Source of the DNA: Cyathus striatus
Taxonomy: Eukaryota; Basidiomycota; Agaricomycetes; Agaricales; Nidulariaceae
NCBI GenBank assembly: GCA_025738555.1
Contig: JAOVFP010000007.1
Span: 4,836,001 to 4,900,000, forward strand
Length of the DNA: 64,000 nucleotides
Direction: 5' to 3'
Numbering within the stretch: the stretch's first letter is position 1; every line of letters starts with the position of its first letter. The position numbers were made by a program, and so were the translations under genes. The notes under the pieces were generated by a model. The model saw only the letters and a list, made by a program, of their open reading frames with translations, searched no databases and had not been told where the DNA came from. Below are positions 1 to 12,690 of the stretch, piece by piece.

Positions 1-659
1 AGAAAATATAAATGATATATCCTATTTTATACACGTATGTAGAAACTTACAATGATTTTTGTGATGTGGTTCATGTTTAAAGTCACAATTGTTGCGGAGG
101 AATGAAAGTGGAAGTTGAAGGAATATAAGCGCCTACCATACAGGGCTGACATTGCGTGTGCACACTTGGTGGCGGGCGCCTACCAGTAAGTTACTAAAGT
201 AAAGATATGATTCACGACACAATATTCATAAAACACCATAATTAAAGCTAAGATCGCATAGAAATTATCCCTCAATTAAAATGTACGCTATATAGACTTG
301 ATACGCAGAACATGCTGCCGTATGGGGCAGACTGCGCTGGAAAGTTGATATACGAGCCTTTTTGTGCGACTTAAAGCGACTAAGTCGACTTCGAGTCGAC
401 CTCATCTGGAAGTCGGGTCGTGAGAACTGGAAGTCAACAATGTCGACTCGTCTCGACTTTTTTCGTTCCCACTTGTACGGTTCGCGGTTTTCGAGTCGAA
501 CCGTGGCAACACTACTTGAAGGGTGTATTCCATTTTTACGTGTGCCTAAAGTTGCCAAGATCTTGTTTCTAAGCTTGGCTAGATGTCTCTCGATGACGCT
601 AGATGGAAATTGTATCCTATAATTCGCTAGATGTCACTTGAAGGCAATAGATCGATTTT
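1..659. other. No gene; GTCGAC-rich intergenic DNA
   Basis: No credible coding region. Between about 370 and 520 the sequence is rich in GTCGAC/CGAGTCG words, followed by a CGAACCGTGGCAACACT-like end, which may be a short non-autonomous element. I could not pair both ends or find a target duplication. The stretch stops abruptly at about 660, where similarity to the kinase block begins, so 660 is the breakpoint of that duplication. Confidence 0.5.
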
Positions 660-3237
660 TCACTGGGCTTTACGTCCCAATGAATGATGCGAGAGCGATG
701 GAGGTCCCTAAGTGCGACGATCTAAAAGCAGATTAGACAACCAGAATGAAAATGAGTCAAGGTGACGTACAATTTCCGCGACATAAAATATGGTCAAGTC
801 GCGAGGAAATGTTGATACTTGCACATTGATGTCAAGCAGAGTACCAGCATATGAATGCTATAGAGCAGTCAGATCTGAACTACATTCGAAAAGTAAAAGA
901 AAGTCTCGTATCATCACCATGAACATCTCATCCTTGTACACAAACCCCCCAAAAACCATGACAACCCAAGGAGACCAGTTCATTACCTTGGTCAAATCGA
1001 GTTCATTCTCAGCAAGACGGTCGTATTTCATCCTCCCGACAGCCACCACCTTCGGCATTCGCTGATCTCCATTAACAACGGCGTACCGACTCACTGTTCC
1101 ATACGCACCCGCACCCAACAGCTTCTCCTACGAGTAGGTCGCGAATGTATTCGTCACCCAGACGCGACGTCCCAGTTTCGGCACTGGAATGTCGAGAACC
1201 CTCTTCACCACGATGACCGGATCCTGGATTCTTGACAGCGCGAATGTTACTGCTATAAGAAACATTAGACAATTAGAATGAAGTTATGCCAGAAAAAGTA
1301 CCTCGGCCTCAGATGATCACTCAAACGAGAAGGAGATATCACCCCAGCATCACCGGTGCAAGCTTCCGCACGGGATGTGATTTCGAATCCGTCAGACGTC
1401 AGAGGCAGACGATCTCCTAGCCGATTCGCTTCGGTAACAGGTCGCGCGAGGCATTTCGACGTGGCGGAAGGTTTAACATGAAAGACGGCAGCTTGATGCC
1501 CAATGAGATTCGGCACCACTGGGTCAACAATTCCAGGAATAACTACGTTACAAAACGAAAGAAGTTCAATCAGTGTATATTTATAAAACACGAGAAGATT
1601 ACACTCACTCCGCACAAGGTAGAGCAGGAAAGAGGCCATCGAATAACGTCCTAGCGAGCTCTACTGTGGCTGAATGGCTACGGGACGGAAGGTATTCAGG
1701 AAGCGGTAGCGACGCTCCTGGAGTTTGTCGAACTTGACATATTGACGGCCGATGCGCGTTCGATCCCAACCATATGACCGGCTGTGGAACGATGCGGTGG
1801 AAAGGCATCGTCGACTTTACCGAACAATGGGTGATCGCCTTCTCGATGAGCGACACTGCAGAAAGCAGACGGTCAGCCTAAACGATTAACTAGAAGGGAA
1901 TAACCTACTTCGATAGGGCGGAGCCTGACGAAGCGCTTCAAACGATGCCCCAGCACACTCATTTTCAACTGCAGCTAAATATCTGCAGGAAAACGGGTGA
2001 TCTGGAAGTGGAAGTGAACCATCGCTTGAGGATCTGCTTGAGGTGCCGCTCTGACGACTTGTTGCGCTCGTCACGTCGTTGGGTGTACCTTTGCCGTTAT
2101 CCTGTGTAGGTGCGGAGTAGTCCTCGTCGCAATCGATTTTGCCGTCAACTATGAAGAGCTTAAGCATCTCACTGCAAAAAATACTGTATCCATAGTTCCT
2201 CGTGTCGGCCGCCGTGACCGGGCCTTCCTTGATCCCAACATCGGCGTCCTCCCCGCAAGTCTGAGTAGCAGCTGACGAAAAGTAAAGTGAGAAGGGGTTA
2301 GGAGGATGTTAGAACGGAGATGCGTACCATCGCGGTATTGAGCAACCTGAACGCCGATGGAGCGTTGACGGCGTCCCTTAACATCAACAGCCCTAACCTC
2401 AACGGACGTCAGGCCATGACGTGCGACTGACTTGTGTCCAGCGGATCTCGGGAGTAGTCCCATGTCCTGATGGCCTGGGAAATGACCTGTAACACATCTC
2501 GGTATCACTGAAATACAACTAATGTTAAGAACTCTATTTACCATTTCTAACCGCATCGCGACCACCTTTTCCTCCATCTGTCATCGTCCTCCGAAGGTTA
2601 GATTTCAGTCGTAAAAAGGCTCCGAATACCGCGCCAAAGGCAAGAAACCGGTAAAGGAGCAAGACGAGTGTGATCGACATGTCCCCTGATAGTGTTGAAA
2701 GCAAGTCCATTGTCGTGTGAAGTATGTCGTCGAATTGCTGAACAGCAGAGCTTACAATCCAGAAGACTGTCGATTGCAGAAAGTGGTATTGCTCAGTGGC
2801 GCATTTCGCGATCAAAGACATTATCATTAGGCAAGATAAAAGCATCGGAGAGGAGTCGCAACTAACTACTTGCGAGTACCGACAACCTGTGGAGCCTCGC
2901 AGCTCGAAGAGACAGTATGAGCGGAGAATAGATCACTTGAGGAAGAATTAGCAGCAGCGGAATACAGGTCATTAGCAGACAATAAAGAGTCATCAGAAAC
3001 GAAATCCACAAGATCGTAGAGGGTGCTGTAGGCAGGGGAGAAAGACGATACGAAATTGTTATCGTAATTGATAGCAATGGAGGACGGAACGTCGACCAGG
3101 ACCGAAACATCGGGAGCATCTTCGATGTCAGGCTCCAATAAGGCCAGGTATTCTGGATGTCGGCTGGTGGAAGTTCCCACGAGATTGAGGGCCACGTACA
3201 GGGAGAAAGCCAAGGTTCACATATTGGTCCTGCGCGT
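660..3237 (-). pseudogene. Truncated, inactivated copy of the membrane kinase gene
   Basis: This is a minus-strand paralogue of the kinase gene at 7016-10957, in the same exon order. It is disabled in several visible ways. The ATG equivalent is ACG, and the next in-frame ATG is followed at once by TGA. A 4-nt deletion near 2880 shifts the frame. A TAC codon in the sequence before the glycine loop has become TAG (near 1129). The VAVK lysine is glycine (VAVGRMK). HRD has become HWD. The gene ends at about 660 inside the HRD exon, so the DFG and APE regions are absent. The glycine loop GAGAYG is still readable. Loss of both the ATP-binding lysine and the HRD arginine, plus the nonsense changes, makes a functional product very unlikely. 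A catalytically dead truncated protein cannot be excluded without transcripts. Confidence 0.85.
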
Positions 3238-4084
3238 ACGGGGTAGAGGGAGAGGAGAGGTGCGAGACACAGAACCGTTCCTGGGGTAGTTGGTGGCGGG
3301 TGCTGTGCTGACAATCATTATAGCTATAACTTTACAACGACACCCGAACCCGAGGGTGATGGAGACGGAGAGAGTAGAGCTGGAAGAGGAGAGAGGAGAG
3401 CGTAGAGAGGAGAGTAGAGAGTGGGAGTTGAGACTCCGAAGAGTCAGCCTCTTGACGAAAAGGTCCGCGGCCTTGAAGGTGTGCTGCTTGACGGTACGCA
3501 CAGAAGGTTGAGACGGAACACTCTTAAGAACGCTCGAAGAGACTTGAAGGGTGGAGATGTGCGGAGGGGTGTGGAGGGATTTGAGGGGCGAGAGGCGACT
3601 GTGTGGCTGACACAACGATCACAAACGACAAACCCAAATAGCCAGCACAAACGCTAGCAGCAGTAATACTATATGTGTTATGCTAAGGTGACAGTATGTC
3701 TTGTAAGACAAGAGACGGGAGGAGGGGAGGGGAGGGCTGAAGAACATGGAAATCGGGAGAGAGGAGATGAGAGCTTCAGATCTCTGTGTTCGCCAACTTA
3801 TGAAAACGGAGAGTGTCCCCACGGCTTTCCGAATTCCGACTGTCCTCTGGCCTCTAAACATGTCCGCCTCCCACATAAATATTATTATTTTAGAGATAAT
3901 CAAATAACATACTCGGGCAGCAATTGTAGCAATGTCATGTCTCGGTTTCTCTCCGTGAATGCAGTACTTGACACTTGACACAGACGTTCCGGGCTTGTAC
4001 AGAAACCGTATGTACGTCCTCCGATGCTCGTACTTCAGCTGAAGTAGCTTTCGAGGCAAGTTCGCGGTGAAAATCGCTTGGGTA

Positions 4085-4455
4085 AGATATGGGTTCACCC
4101 TGCGTCATCGTCTAACGCAGTAGCGCACCCCTGTAAGCCGCCTAGGCGTAGCACAGATCTATAACAGCATCCTAGCACCAGCCGTAGAGGGCGTGTATAC
4201 CGACACCAGTCTCTTGGCCTTCAACAAAACTTCACGATCCACTTCGTCCAGGGTCCGTCGCATTATACTCATTTCGGAATAAGTGTGAGTTCACCATGCG
4301 TCATCGTCGAACGCGGCAGCCTGCTCCTGTAAGCCGCCAGGTGGAGCACAGATCCATCATAACATCCGGGCACGAGCCGTAGAGGCTTTATTTACGACAC
4401 CAGCCTCTTGACCGCCAACACAACTTCACGATCCACCTCGTCCAGGGTCCGCCGG
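4085..4455. repeat. Tandem duplication of ~185 bp upstream of the dead kinase copy
   Basis: Two adjacent diverged units, about 4085-4265 and 4270-4455, each contain GCGTCATCGTC, the CTGTAAGCCGCC region, CACGATCCAC and TCGTCCAGGGTCCG. The right block has only one such unit (about 11815-11993). The duplication therefore arose in the left copy or was lost from the right. No coding potential is evident. Confidence 0.7.
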
Positions 4456-5240
4456 ACTACAGAGGGCGCGACTATGGTAGATCTTCGCTGTCACCCCTCC
4501 ACCTCAAACGAAAGCCCCCAAACAGATCTTCCAACTGTAGCTCGCCATCTGTCCGATGAATTCGTGCATAAAGCTGGTTACATGATATGGGTCCATCATC
4601 GCTCGAGTATGGCTTAACAGGGCGCGCACTCCAGGGACACAGATAGAGACCAGCAGATTTATTGTGGCGATCGTCACCCCACAGCAAGTTTGCTCAGGGA
4701 TACGTGGATACTGAGAGAAGAATCGTACTTAGAATTGAAATTACTAATAAGACACGATAAGTAGTGCTATGTGACTCACAGGCTAGTCCATCTTCTCCGC
4801 TTCAACTCCATTCTCTACTGCGAGCCTGCATCCCAGACACTGGATTCGAGGCTGATCGACTTTGACTTGCTTCGTCCCACCGCCGACTGAATTCCTCGAA
4901 CGTCGAGAATAACGCTTGTAGCACTCGTGGCTAGTCCATCTTTAACTGCGAGCTAATGCAACGAGAAACCGGGCTTCCGGATGTAATGAGACATCCATCA
5001 AGGATTCGCCAAAATATCGCGTCGATGGAAGATGGGAGTTGGATGGGAGTCGGATGACAGTCGGGAGTTGGGACGTCAGGACCCGGACAACGTTGAAGAC
5101 GCCGACGGTCACTGAACTGCACCTGCACCGTGCCGCTCTTTTATTTGTCTGAAACCTCAAGATCAAACACCCTTGATTCCAAACACACTGATAGTCACAG
5201 TCACTTACTTAGACTGTTGATTCGGTCACGGTCACCGCTA

Positions 5241-6189
5241 TCAGGAGCTCGCTAGGCTAGGCCTCACAAGACGTAACAGGCTTTTGCTACTTACACGATT
5301 GGCTTCCGGACTGCTTACGTGAATCGGAAGAACAACCGGTAACAAACTTGTTCGCGCTCTTCTCAGCATCTTTCTCCTCCAGTCTCCTTGCAAGAATCCT
5401 ACACAGAATCACATGAGAGTCCAGACTCTGCGTATCGCAAGACGCACTCGATCACTCGTACCCTGCGCAGCAGTTCAAGCAACCCTCTCCAGGTTGCATC
5501 AGATTTTGGCGTTTACGCTGAGGACTTCTCGTGAGTCTCATCTATTCGTTGCTGTTTTGGTTTGGAAGGAAGGGATCCACCCGTGCACCTCGTAGTCCTA
5601 GGTGTGATAAGACTTGGTCGTTCCCATCTTAATTGCTGGCATACACCCCTTCTTTTCTTCACACCCTTCCACTCCTTTGATAAGACTCGCTAACCATCGT
5701 TCGTAGTACTCAGTCAACAAATTGACAATTCCTTTCGGGTTCGTGGGGATGCAATGCCAGCAACATCCGCATATCGTGGCTGAGCTACATTCGGCGCTGA
5801 ACAAGTGAATTGATAATGGTCCTGATCACTGTACGTGGTTTCTTTTCGTTTAGGAAGTGATTACTGACGAGAGTGTTATTTCTTCCCCTCCCTCCGTTAG
5901 CTCCCGCCAATGACCGCTACACCCCCATCACCGGCTTGCTAAACTCGGCCACAGCCTTGTGGATATGTGCCAGAGGGGGAATGAGATGACCTAACGTCTG
6001 TTGGACCTTTCACTTCTACATCTCAGTCCTCCTTGGACGAATGAACGCATCAAAACTCGCAGAGTACGCCGGATGCTGGAGTACGTCTGGCCCCGGTGGG
6101 AGAGCAGCGTCGACTTGTGCTTCTCTGCGTTCTGTTATTGAGCCCTGTTTCGATGGATGATTGCAGGAGTTAGAGGGTGCAGAAGGAGG
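5241..6189. other. No gene recognised
   Basis: Ordinary-composition DNA between the two kinase blocks. Only short open frames occur, none with recognisable domains or splice context. I see nothing structured here. Confidence 0.5.
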
Positions 6190-6600
6190 GTGGCGGTCCT
6201 CAGCATAACGCGGCAAGAATGATATCAGAGTCAAAATCATTCTCGGAGAGTGTCGTTATTGATAGACGATGAGTCCAGTCTTCGACTTCAGCAGGAAGGT
6301 GACGCGTAACCAACTCTTCTCGTACCTCCTCTCTCAGTCCTGCTACCATACCACCAGAAATACAAACCCGGCACGCGCGCTGAAGTTTCACCGGAGTTTT
6401 CACCCACCCACCACACCCACAGAATGAGCGGAGCAAGATAAGCGGCAGATTACCGCTTCAAAGTCCAACTTGGTTACGTATCTTGTCAGCACTGGGAGCC
6501 CACCCACCCGTCGATTTGTGTCTCAGCCCCCAGCAGGAGAGATCAAGCCAAGTTGGGAGGTGTGCAGTATTATCAGCCGTAGTCATCGTAACAATCTAAC
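6190..6600 (-). repeat. Fragments shared with the 32.2-kb and 37.3-kb transposon remnants
   Basis: Two short similarities to other parts of this window. The minus-strand translation of 6240-6410 contains REELVTRHLPAEVEDW, close to QGELVTCHLPAGVKDY upstream of the Harbinger-type transposase C-terminus at 31831-32292. The plus strand at about 6523-6566 (CCCCCAGCAGGAGAGA then CCAAGTTGGGA) matches 37286-37322 just beyond the DIRS recombinase. I read this as debris of the same mobile families. The exact boundaries are uncertain. Confidence 0.4.
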
Positions 6601-6689
6601 TCTTTCTTGTTCTTTCAAATGGTTTCCAACACATGTATATAATAAAACGAAACAGCAAACATAACACCAATGTAAAAATACAAATAAGG

Positions 6690-6815
6690 AACATTCGAGT
6701 TAAAATGTTCGTAATCTAAGCAATGTTCCTACTATTTAAGCAGTGTTCCTAATCTAAGCAATGTTCGCACAGTCCAAGCAATGTTTCGGTCCAAGAAATC
6801 AGCAATATTCGGGAA
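6690..6815. repeat. Short degenerate tandem repeat downstream of the kinase gene
   Basis: About four to five imperfect units of the type AAGCAATGTTC with TAATCTAAG or similar before it, spaced about 22-25 bp apart. They lie 200-330 bp beyond the kinase stop codon, so they would fall in its 3' untranslated or downstream region. Confidence 0.5.
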
Positions 6816-7015
6816 AGCAGCAATACTGTGGGGATGGTTGGCGTCGAGTACTGGGGATGCCGAAAAGAATCAGGAAGCAATACGGAAGGGGTGACACAAG
6901 GATCAGCGTGAGTTGAAGTATTGTAACGGGCAGCGTTTGAAAAGAGAGCAATACCTAGCACGAGATGGAGATACGAGAACCATAGAGTAGAAATCAAAGG
7001 AATGAGAACCGATAC

Positions 7016-10000
7016 TCAGAATACAGACGATGATGACGAATGAATTCCAGGTCCTAACGAAAGCGGTGGAAGGACCGGAGTCGGTGCAATTGCTTGAGCA
7101 CGCTTTACACGTTCATAATCGAGAATGTCGTAGTATTCCTTGAGGGGTGGAGCAACTGTCTGGTGCTCAACGGCTTCCCAATCGCTGTATGAATAAACCA
7201 AATTAGCACAAGTAAGATACAGAATGAGAACCGTACATCGTTTCGAACATCCAATGTTCATGGATCTGCTCATAGCTGAGACGGTTCTCTATGCTCGAGT
7301 CCATCATCTATGAGATGAAGAATACCCAAGAGTAAGTATAGAACATAATGTTGAAGAAAAACTTACCCCTGTGATGAAGTCCTTTTCGGCACTAGTTAAA
7401 GACTCATCTAACCTCAGGACTCTGGACTCAGCATCTTCGGGATGCGTCTCGACATTTGCTAAGTCTGCATAGGGGAATTTGCCACACAGTAGTAGGTGTG
7501 TAATGACACCCACGCTGTAAAAATCTGCCCCGAAACTATGATACTCGCTCCTCATGACTTCAGGAGCCGCGCAGACAGACGTTCCGCATGAAATATTGAC
7601 GGTCCATGGGCTGCCCTCGGCCCATAGAAACGGGAATGTGAACGTATCCGGCTTAGCTTCCCGAACACGAGCCTGATTCTCGAGATAAGCGGTGGTCCAA
7701 GCGGAGAATTCGGGAGAGGACATGAGGTCTTGCGAGGGAATGGCAAATTGGTGAGCCATTCCGAAGTCACCAATTGCGAGATGATTTGAGGGGGTTATAA
7801 AAATGTTCTCGGGCTTTACATCCCGATGGATGATGCGAGAGCGATGAAGGACCCTAAGCGCGACGATCTAAAAGCAGATTAGACAAAACCAGAATGAAAA
7901 TGAGTCAAGGTGACGTACAATTTCCGCGACATAAAACACAGTCAAGTCGCGAGGAAATGTTGATACTTGCACATTGATGTCAAGCAGGGTACCGGCATAT
8001 GAATGCTATCAAGCAGTCAGATCTGAACTACATTCAAAAAGTAAAAGAAAGTCTCGTACCATCACCATGAACATCTCATCCTTGTACACAACCCCCCCGA
8101 AAACCATGACAGCCCGATCAGACCAACTCATTACCTTGGTCAAATCGAGTTCATTCTCAGCAAGACGGTCGTGTTTCATCCTCTTAACAGCCACGACCTT
8201 CGGCATTCGCCGATCTTCAGTAACAACAGCGTACCGACTCACTGATCCATAGGCACCCGCGCCCAACAGCTTCTCGTAGGAGTAGGTTGCGAACAAATTC
8301 GTCACCCAGATGCGACGTCCCAGTTTCAGCATTGGAACATCGGGAGTCCTCTTTACTACAATGACCAGATCGCGGGCCTCCAGAGGCGAGTATTTAGCGA
8401 CCTCAGCGGTAAAATCTTCTTTATAATCCACTGACTGAGGGACTTCAGTGGTGTGACCTTCTTGTGAGACCGTGTGAGGTTTTTCATCTCCATCGCCCTT
8501 CGGTACCGGTGGATCGGGAACCTCCACTGGAGCGGTTCGTCCAGCAAATGACCTAGGTAATGGCACGGGTGGTGGCTGGATACTACAGGAAGGTCCAACG
8601 AGATTTGGCACCACTAGATCGGCAACTCCAAGAAAAGCAACGCTATGGAACGAAACAAGTTCAGTCAGTGCAAGCTTAACAAAATCGAGAACATTGAACT
8701 CACTCCACATTAGGTAGAGCAGGACAGAGGCCATAGAATGATGTCCTAAAGGGCTCTACTGTAGCTGAATGGCTACAGGGTGGAAGGTACTCGGGAAGCG
8801 GTAGCGACGCTTCACTGGAGATTGTCGAGCTTGACGTGTTGGCGACCGGAGCGCGTTTGATCCCAACGATATGATAGCCTTCTCGAAGAGCAACACTGCA
8901 AAAAGTAAACGGTCAGCCCATACGATTAACTAGAAGGGAATAACCTACTTCGAATCGGGCGGAGCCTGACCAAGCACGTCAAACAATGGCCCAGCACGCA
9001 CATTTTCAACTGCAGCTAAATATCTGCTGGAAAATGGGTAATCCAGAAGAGGAAGTAAGCCATCACTTGAGAATCTGCTTGAGGTGCTACTCTGACAACT
9101 TGTTGTTGCGCTCGTCACGTCGTTGGGTGTGCCTTTGCCGTTGTTCTGTGTGAGTGCGGAGTAGTCCTTGTCGCCGTCAACTACTATCACTTGATGGGTG
9201 TTGCAAACATTTTTAGATGCGACATCATCTCCACATCAAGACCTTGCACGCACATCATGCATATACCATTTGAAAGGTATGCTTCTCATCTTGCAGAATA
9301 TCTAATTTTTTTTGTGGAAATACGATGTCTTTGAAGTGCGAACCGCCCTCTGCTGAAGGGTCCTAACTCATGGGGTTCTGCCAATTTCGTCACACTTGGT
9401 CACACTTAGCCTTGTACATTTGCAAAGGGTTTTGCACTTCGCTTCAACTTCGCTTGCACTTTGCAAAGTGATTGACAACATCGTGACAGCCTACATCTGT
9501 TCTCTTTGTCACGCTTGCACATATTTCGTACTTATATACCGTAACTCCACAGACATAATCAAAATTCGTGCACAGAATAGTTTATATGTGTATGTAAATG
9601 GTATGTCTAAGATATGATGCTGTATGATTGATTTATCGTTGCGTTATTAACTGTAAAGTATGAATAATCAGTAAATTTCGGTGTAATTGGTACATATCAG
9701 TTGTCTAAGCTCGGAATTGTATGAAATAAAACATAGAATCTTAAATACCAAATGTAAATGCATCTATATGCAAATTTTCAAAGTTATCGGACCAGCCGAT
9801 GTGTTAAAAAGTTGCATTTTGCAACACCCCATGACTTTGCATCACTCATCAAATGATAGTATGAAGAGCCTAAGCATCTCACTGCAAATAATAGTAACTA
9901 GACATATCATGGGCCCTCGTATCAGCCGCCGTGACCAATCCGTCCTTGATGCCAACATCGGCGTGCTCTTCGCAAGTCTGAGTAGCAGCTGAAGAAAAGT

Positions 10001-10957
10001 AAAGTGAGAAAGAGGGAGGATGTTATAAAGCACGTACATACCGTCACAGTATTGAGCAATCTGAACGCTGATGGACCGTCGATGAAGGTGTCTCTTACTA
10101 TCAACAGTCCTAACTTTAACGGACGTCCGGCCGTGATGTGTGACAGACTTGTGTCCAGCAGATCTCGGGAGTGGTCTGATGACTTGATGACCTGGGGAAC
10201 GACCTGTAACACCTCTCAGTATCACTGAAATCAAACTAAGTTAAGAAATCTGCTTACTTTTTCCAACCGTATAGCAACCACCTTTTTCTCCACTCATCAT
10301 CTTTCTCCGAAGGTTAGATCCCACTCGATAAAAGGCTCTAAATACCGCGCCGAAGGCAAGAAAGCGGTAAAGGAGCAAGACATGTGTGACTGATGAGGGT
10401 CCTGATAGCGTCGAAAGCAAGTAGATCGATTTGTGAAGTAAGTCTTCGGATTGCTGAATAGCAGAGCTCACAATCCAGAAGGCCATTGACTCCAGGGAGT
10501 GGTATTGCTCAGTAGCATAATCCACGATCCAAGACACCTTCATTAACCAAGATAAGAGCATCGGAGAGGCATCACAGTTAATCACTTGCGAGTACCGACA
10601 ACCAGTAGAGGGCATCTCGCAGATCGAAGAGACGTTGTGAACGGAGGACAGATCGCTTGAGGAAGAGTTGGCGGCGGCGGAATGCAGGTCATCAACGGAC
10701 AACAGAGCATAATCGGAAACGAAATCCACAGCAGTGTAGAGGGAGCTGGAGACCGGGGAGATAGAGGACACGAAGTTGCTATCGTAATCGAAAGCAATGG
10801 AGGACGGAATGTCAACTAGGACCGAAACATCGGGAGCGTCTTCGATGTCAGGCTCCAATAAGGCCAGGTCTTCCGGTCTTCTGCGAGTGGGAGTTCCTAC
10901 GAGATTGAGGGTGGCGTAGAAGGAGAAAGCCAGGAACCACATTTTGGCCCTGCGCAT
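7016..10957 (-). CDS. Membrane-anchored protein kinase, catalytic domain intact, upstream exon broken by a MITE
   Basis: Predicted exons (minus strand): 10957-10258, 10203-10042, 9988-8949 (interrupted by the 9184-9859 element), 8895-8704, 8642-8060, 8005-7919, 7867-7367, 7307-7237, 7184-7016; introns are about 50-60 nt. The ATG at 10957 gives a basic start and a hydrophobic run (MWFLAFSFYATLNLVG), then a Ser/Asp-rich stretch and a second hydrophobic segment (HVLLLYRFLAFGAVF). The C-terminal half is a Ser/Thr-type kinase: GAGAYGSV loop, VAVK lysine, IIHRDVKPEN, DFG, CAAPE, and a conserved helix ending in IHEHWMFETIDWEAVE. Two adjacent exons encode similar ~45-residue Ser-rich units (LPLLDYPFSSRYLAAVE and LPLPEYLPPCSHSATVE). 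Besides the MITE, exon 3 is 7 nt longer than in the left paralogue and reads into TGA, so the full-length frame is broken. The catalytic half could be expressed only from a downstream start. Specificity is unknown. Confidence 0.75.
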
Positions 10958-12690
10958 ACGGGATAGAGGTAGAGGAGAGGTGCGAGACACAGAATCATTC
11001 TTGGGGTGGTTGGTAGCTGGTGATGTGGAGATAATGGCTATAGGTATAGCTATACAACGATACCCCGAACCACAGGAAGATGGAAGATGAAGAGAGCGGA
11101 GGGTTGCTGAGAGTGGAGAGTGTAGAGGGGAGAGGGGAGTTGAGAGTAGGAGTTGAGACTCCGGAGAGTCAGCCTCTTGGCGAAAAGGTCCGCGGCCTTG
11201 AAGGTGTGCTGCTTGACGATACGCACAGAAGGTTGAGACGAGTCACTCTAAGAATGCTCAAAGAGACTTGAAGGGCGGAGGGGTGAGGAAGGATTTGAGG
11301 GATGAGAGGCGAGTGGGTGGCTGGCACAACCAGCACAAACGATGAAAACAAAAATCTAGCACAAACGCTAGCGGGAATCACACTATATGTGTTATGTGAA
11401 GACGAGAGTACGTCTGTGTAAGACAAGAGGAGAGGAGGGCAGGGCTAAAGGAGGTGGAAGTCGGGAGAGAGAGAGAGAGGAAGTGAGAGCCTCAAATCTC
11501 TGTGTTCGTCAACTTTTAAAGACAGAGAACGTTCCCACGGCTTTCCGTATTCCAACTGTCCTCTTGCCTCTAAACATGTTCGCCTCCTTCGTAAATATTT
11601 TTATTTTAGAAACAATCAAATAACATACTCGGGTAGCAATTGTAGCAATGTCATATCTCGTTTTCTCTTCGTGAATGCATGCAGTAATTAACACTTGACA
11701 TAGACGACCCAGGCTTGTACAGATCCACTCGAAACCGTATGTACATCACTCGACGCTCGTTCTTCGGCGGAAGTAGTTTTCGAGGTAAGTTCGCGGTGAC
11801 AATCATTTCAGCAAAGTATGAATTCACCCATACGTCATCGTCGAACGCAGCAGCCCGCTCCTGTAGGACGCCTATGCATAGCAGACCCATCATAGCATCT
11901 GGGCACGAGCCATAGAGGGATTGTATGCGACACCAGCCTCTTGACCACCAACACTACTTCACGATCCACTTCGTCCAGGGTCCGCCGGACTACGGAGGGC
12001 GCGATTATAGTAGGTCATCGCCGTCACCTCTCCACCACAAAATGAAAGCTCCCAAACAGATCTTCCAGCTGTAGCTTGCTACTTGTCCCACGAATTCGCG
12101 CATATAGTCGGCTACCCGCGTAAAACACGATAGGAGTCCATCATCGATTGGGTACGGCTTAACAGGGCACGCGCATTCGAGGGGCACAGATAGAGACCTG
12201 CAGACCTGCTGTAGGAATCGTTACCCCACAGTGTGTTTGCTCTGGGATTGTGGATACTGAGAGAAGAATAGCGCTTAGAGTTGAAGTTGCTAGGACACAG
12301 GATGTAGTGCTAACTGCGACTCACAGACTCATCCTTCTTCTCCAATTCCTCCATTCGCTGTTGCATCCAAGACGTTGGATTTCAGTCTGATAGAACTTTA
12401 ACTTGCTTCGGCCCCACCGACTGATTTTGTGTTGATAGTAACGCTTGTAGCTGCTAGCACCCGTGGCTAGTGCATCTTTAACTGCGAGCTAATGCATCTA
12501 GCAACGAGTAGTCTTTCGGGCATCCAAGTATCTATCAAGGCTTCGCCAAAATTTCGCGTCGATGGAGGATGGGAGTCGAACGTTGATGGGGGTGGTCACA
12601 GAACTGCACGTGCGCCGTGCTCCCGCTCTTTTATTTGTCTGAAACCTTGATTCCAAACACACGGTCACGATCACCGCTACCCAACCGCCT
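7808..12690. repeat. Segmental duplication, right copy
   Basis: Direct-oriented partner of 660-5240. It holds the kinase gene from the HRD exon to its promoter and about 1.7 kb beyond. Unlike the left copy, the kinase sequence continues past 7808 into the DFG/APE exons, so this is the more complete version and the left block was truncated. Confidence 0.8.
9184..9859. mobile_element. 676-bp TA-flanked MITE in a kinase exon
   Basis: The ends are inverted repeats: CTATCACTTGATGGGTG on the left against CTATCATTTGATGAGTG on the right (reverse complement), about 22 bp with a few mismatches. TA lies on both sides (9182-9183 and 9860-9861). The left paralogue (about 2100-2170) has a single TA at the same place and reads straight through, so it is a natural empty site. 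TA target and no long ORF indicate a non-autonomous Tc1/mariner-type element. The terminal sequence differs from the other TA elements in the window. Confidence 0.85.

Larger units (their letters stand above)
660..5240. repeat. Segmental duplication, left copy
   Basis: This block aligns in direct orientation with about 7808-12690. It covers the kinase paralogue, its upstream region and a further ~1.9 kb beyond. Similarity starts inside the kinase HRD exon at about 660 and fades at about 5240, where both copies share a run around GTCTGAAACCT. The copies differ by a MITE (right copy only), a ~185-bp tandem duplication (left copy only), and many substitutions and small indels, so the event is not recent. 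Confidence 0.8.
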
